This document shows, piece by piece, positions 34,790 to 34,922 of a stretch of 34,922 bases of DNA. A model generated the notes under the pieces. It did no database searches. It worked only from the letters and a program-made list of their open reading frames with translations, and had not been told where the DNA came from. Where the stretch lies: positions 1 to 34,922 of the forward strand of contig CAIWRI010000033.1 in the NCBI GenBank assembly GCA_903915035.1. Direction: 5' to 3'. The position numbers and the translations under genes were made by a program. The first letter of the stretch is position 1. Each line of letters starts with the position of its first letter. Source of the DNA: an uncultured Nitrosomonadales bacterium (GTDB lineage Bacteria; Pseudomonadota; Gammaproteobacteria; Burkholderiales; Gallionellaceae).

Positions 34790-34798
34790 CGAGCCAAT

Positions 34799-34922
34799 TT
34801 ATGCAGCAGGTTTGATGGGCAGGAGTTCGTCGATACGGCGCATGGTCCAGACGGGTAGTTTTTCCAGCGTATCTTTTAGCCAGGCAGATGGTTCGATGCC
34901 GTTGAGTTTTGCGGTAGCAAAC
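34799..34922 (-). CDS. tnpC: IS66-family transposase (TnpC), C-terminal end, partial
   Basis: Read on the minus strand, the last 40 residues before a TAA at 34799 are FATAKLNGIEPSAWLKD followed by TLEKLPVWTMRRIDELLPIK. This matches the C-terminal domain of IS66 transposases, whose ends read as AKLNG-x-x-P-x-x-WL/YL and IDELLPW. The rest of the gene is outside the window. The IS end must lie to the left of 34799, but I could not fix its inverted repeat. Confidence 0.9.
   Translation of the reverse strand, partial: FATAKLNGIEPSAWLKDTLEKLPVWTMRRIDELLPIKPAA

Overview
The window is a bacterial chromosome segment. It looks betaproteobacterial, probably a Nitrosomonadales-type organism. That rests on the gene order (infA between secY and rpmJ inside the spc block), on the ribosomal protein sequences, and on the birA-coaX-SPOR trio next to ychF. 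The genus cannot be settled from the sequence alone.

Region 1 (1-14113) is the ribosomal supercluster on the plus strand. It opens with the last codons of tuf. The S10 block follows (rpsJ-rplC-rplD-rplW-rplB-rpsS-rplV-rpsC-rplP-rpmC-rpsQ), then the spc block (rplN-rplX-rplE-rpsN-rpsH-rplF-rplR-rpsE-rpmD-rplO-secY-infA-rpmJ), then the alpha block (rpsM-rpsK-rpsD-rpoA-rplQ). Each block starts with a recognisable promoter. The rpsJ and rplN leaders carry compact GC hairpins. A strong intrinsic terminator closes the cluster after rplQ. The genes are packed with overlaps or very short gaps, as expected for co-regulated ribosome and Sec translocon synthesis.

Region 2 (14.2-20.2 kb) holds a stand-alone NodU/CmcH-type carbamoyltransferase, the GTPase ychF, and a translationally coupled set birA-coaX-SPOR protein (biotin ligase/repressor, type III pantothenate kinase, membrane-anchored SPOR-like protein). 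It ends with a CAT-anticodon tRNA gene that has its own promoter and terminator.

Region 3 (about 20.16-25.31 kb) is a compact integrated element in the 3' end of that tRNA gene. It carries a P4-type tyrosine integrase, an AlpA-like regulator, a small membrane protein, a MobV-type relaxase, a 182-aa protein of unknown function, and a run of small overlapping genes. Next come short direct repeats and a degenerate copy of the tRNA 3' end. Six copies of the 10-bp motif YTGTTGGTAY sit at the two ends, four left and two right, which fits integrase arm-type sites. The right flank repeats the layout of the left flank (tRNA end, spacer, terminator hairpin, further matched blocks), which suggests an older related insertion at the same site. 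I read the element as an integrative and mobilizable element (IME) of about 5.1 kb.

Region 4 (25.5-31.4 kb) has an MFS transporter, then a large protein joining an NCS1 (purine/cytosine permease-like) transporter to a Cys-rich segment, a histidine kinase and a receiver. A partner response regulator with a LuxR-type output domain overlaps its 3' end. This pair looks like a solute-sensing two-component system.

Region 5 (31.4-34.9 kb) is decaying accessory DNA: a frameshifted remnant of a COG2865-type ATP-binding protein, a perfect (TGGTG)12 microsatellite, two lipoprotein genes on the minus strand, about 0.9 kb without genes but rich in inverted and tandem repeats, and the 3' end of an IS66-family transposase running off the window.
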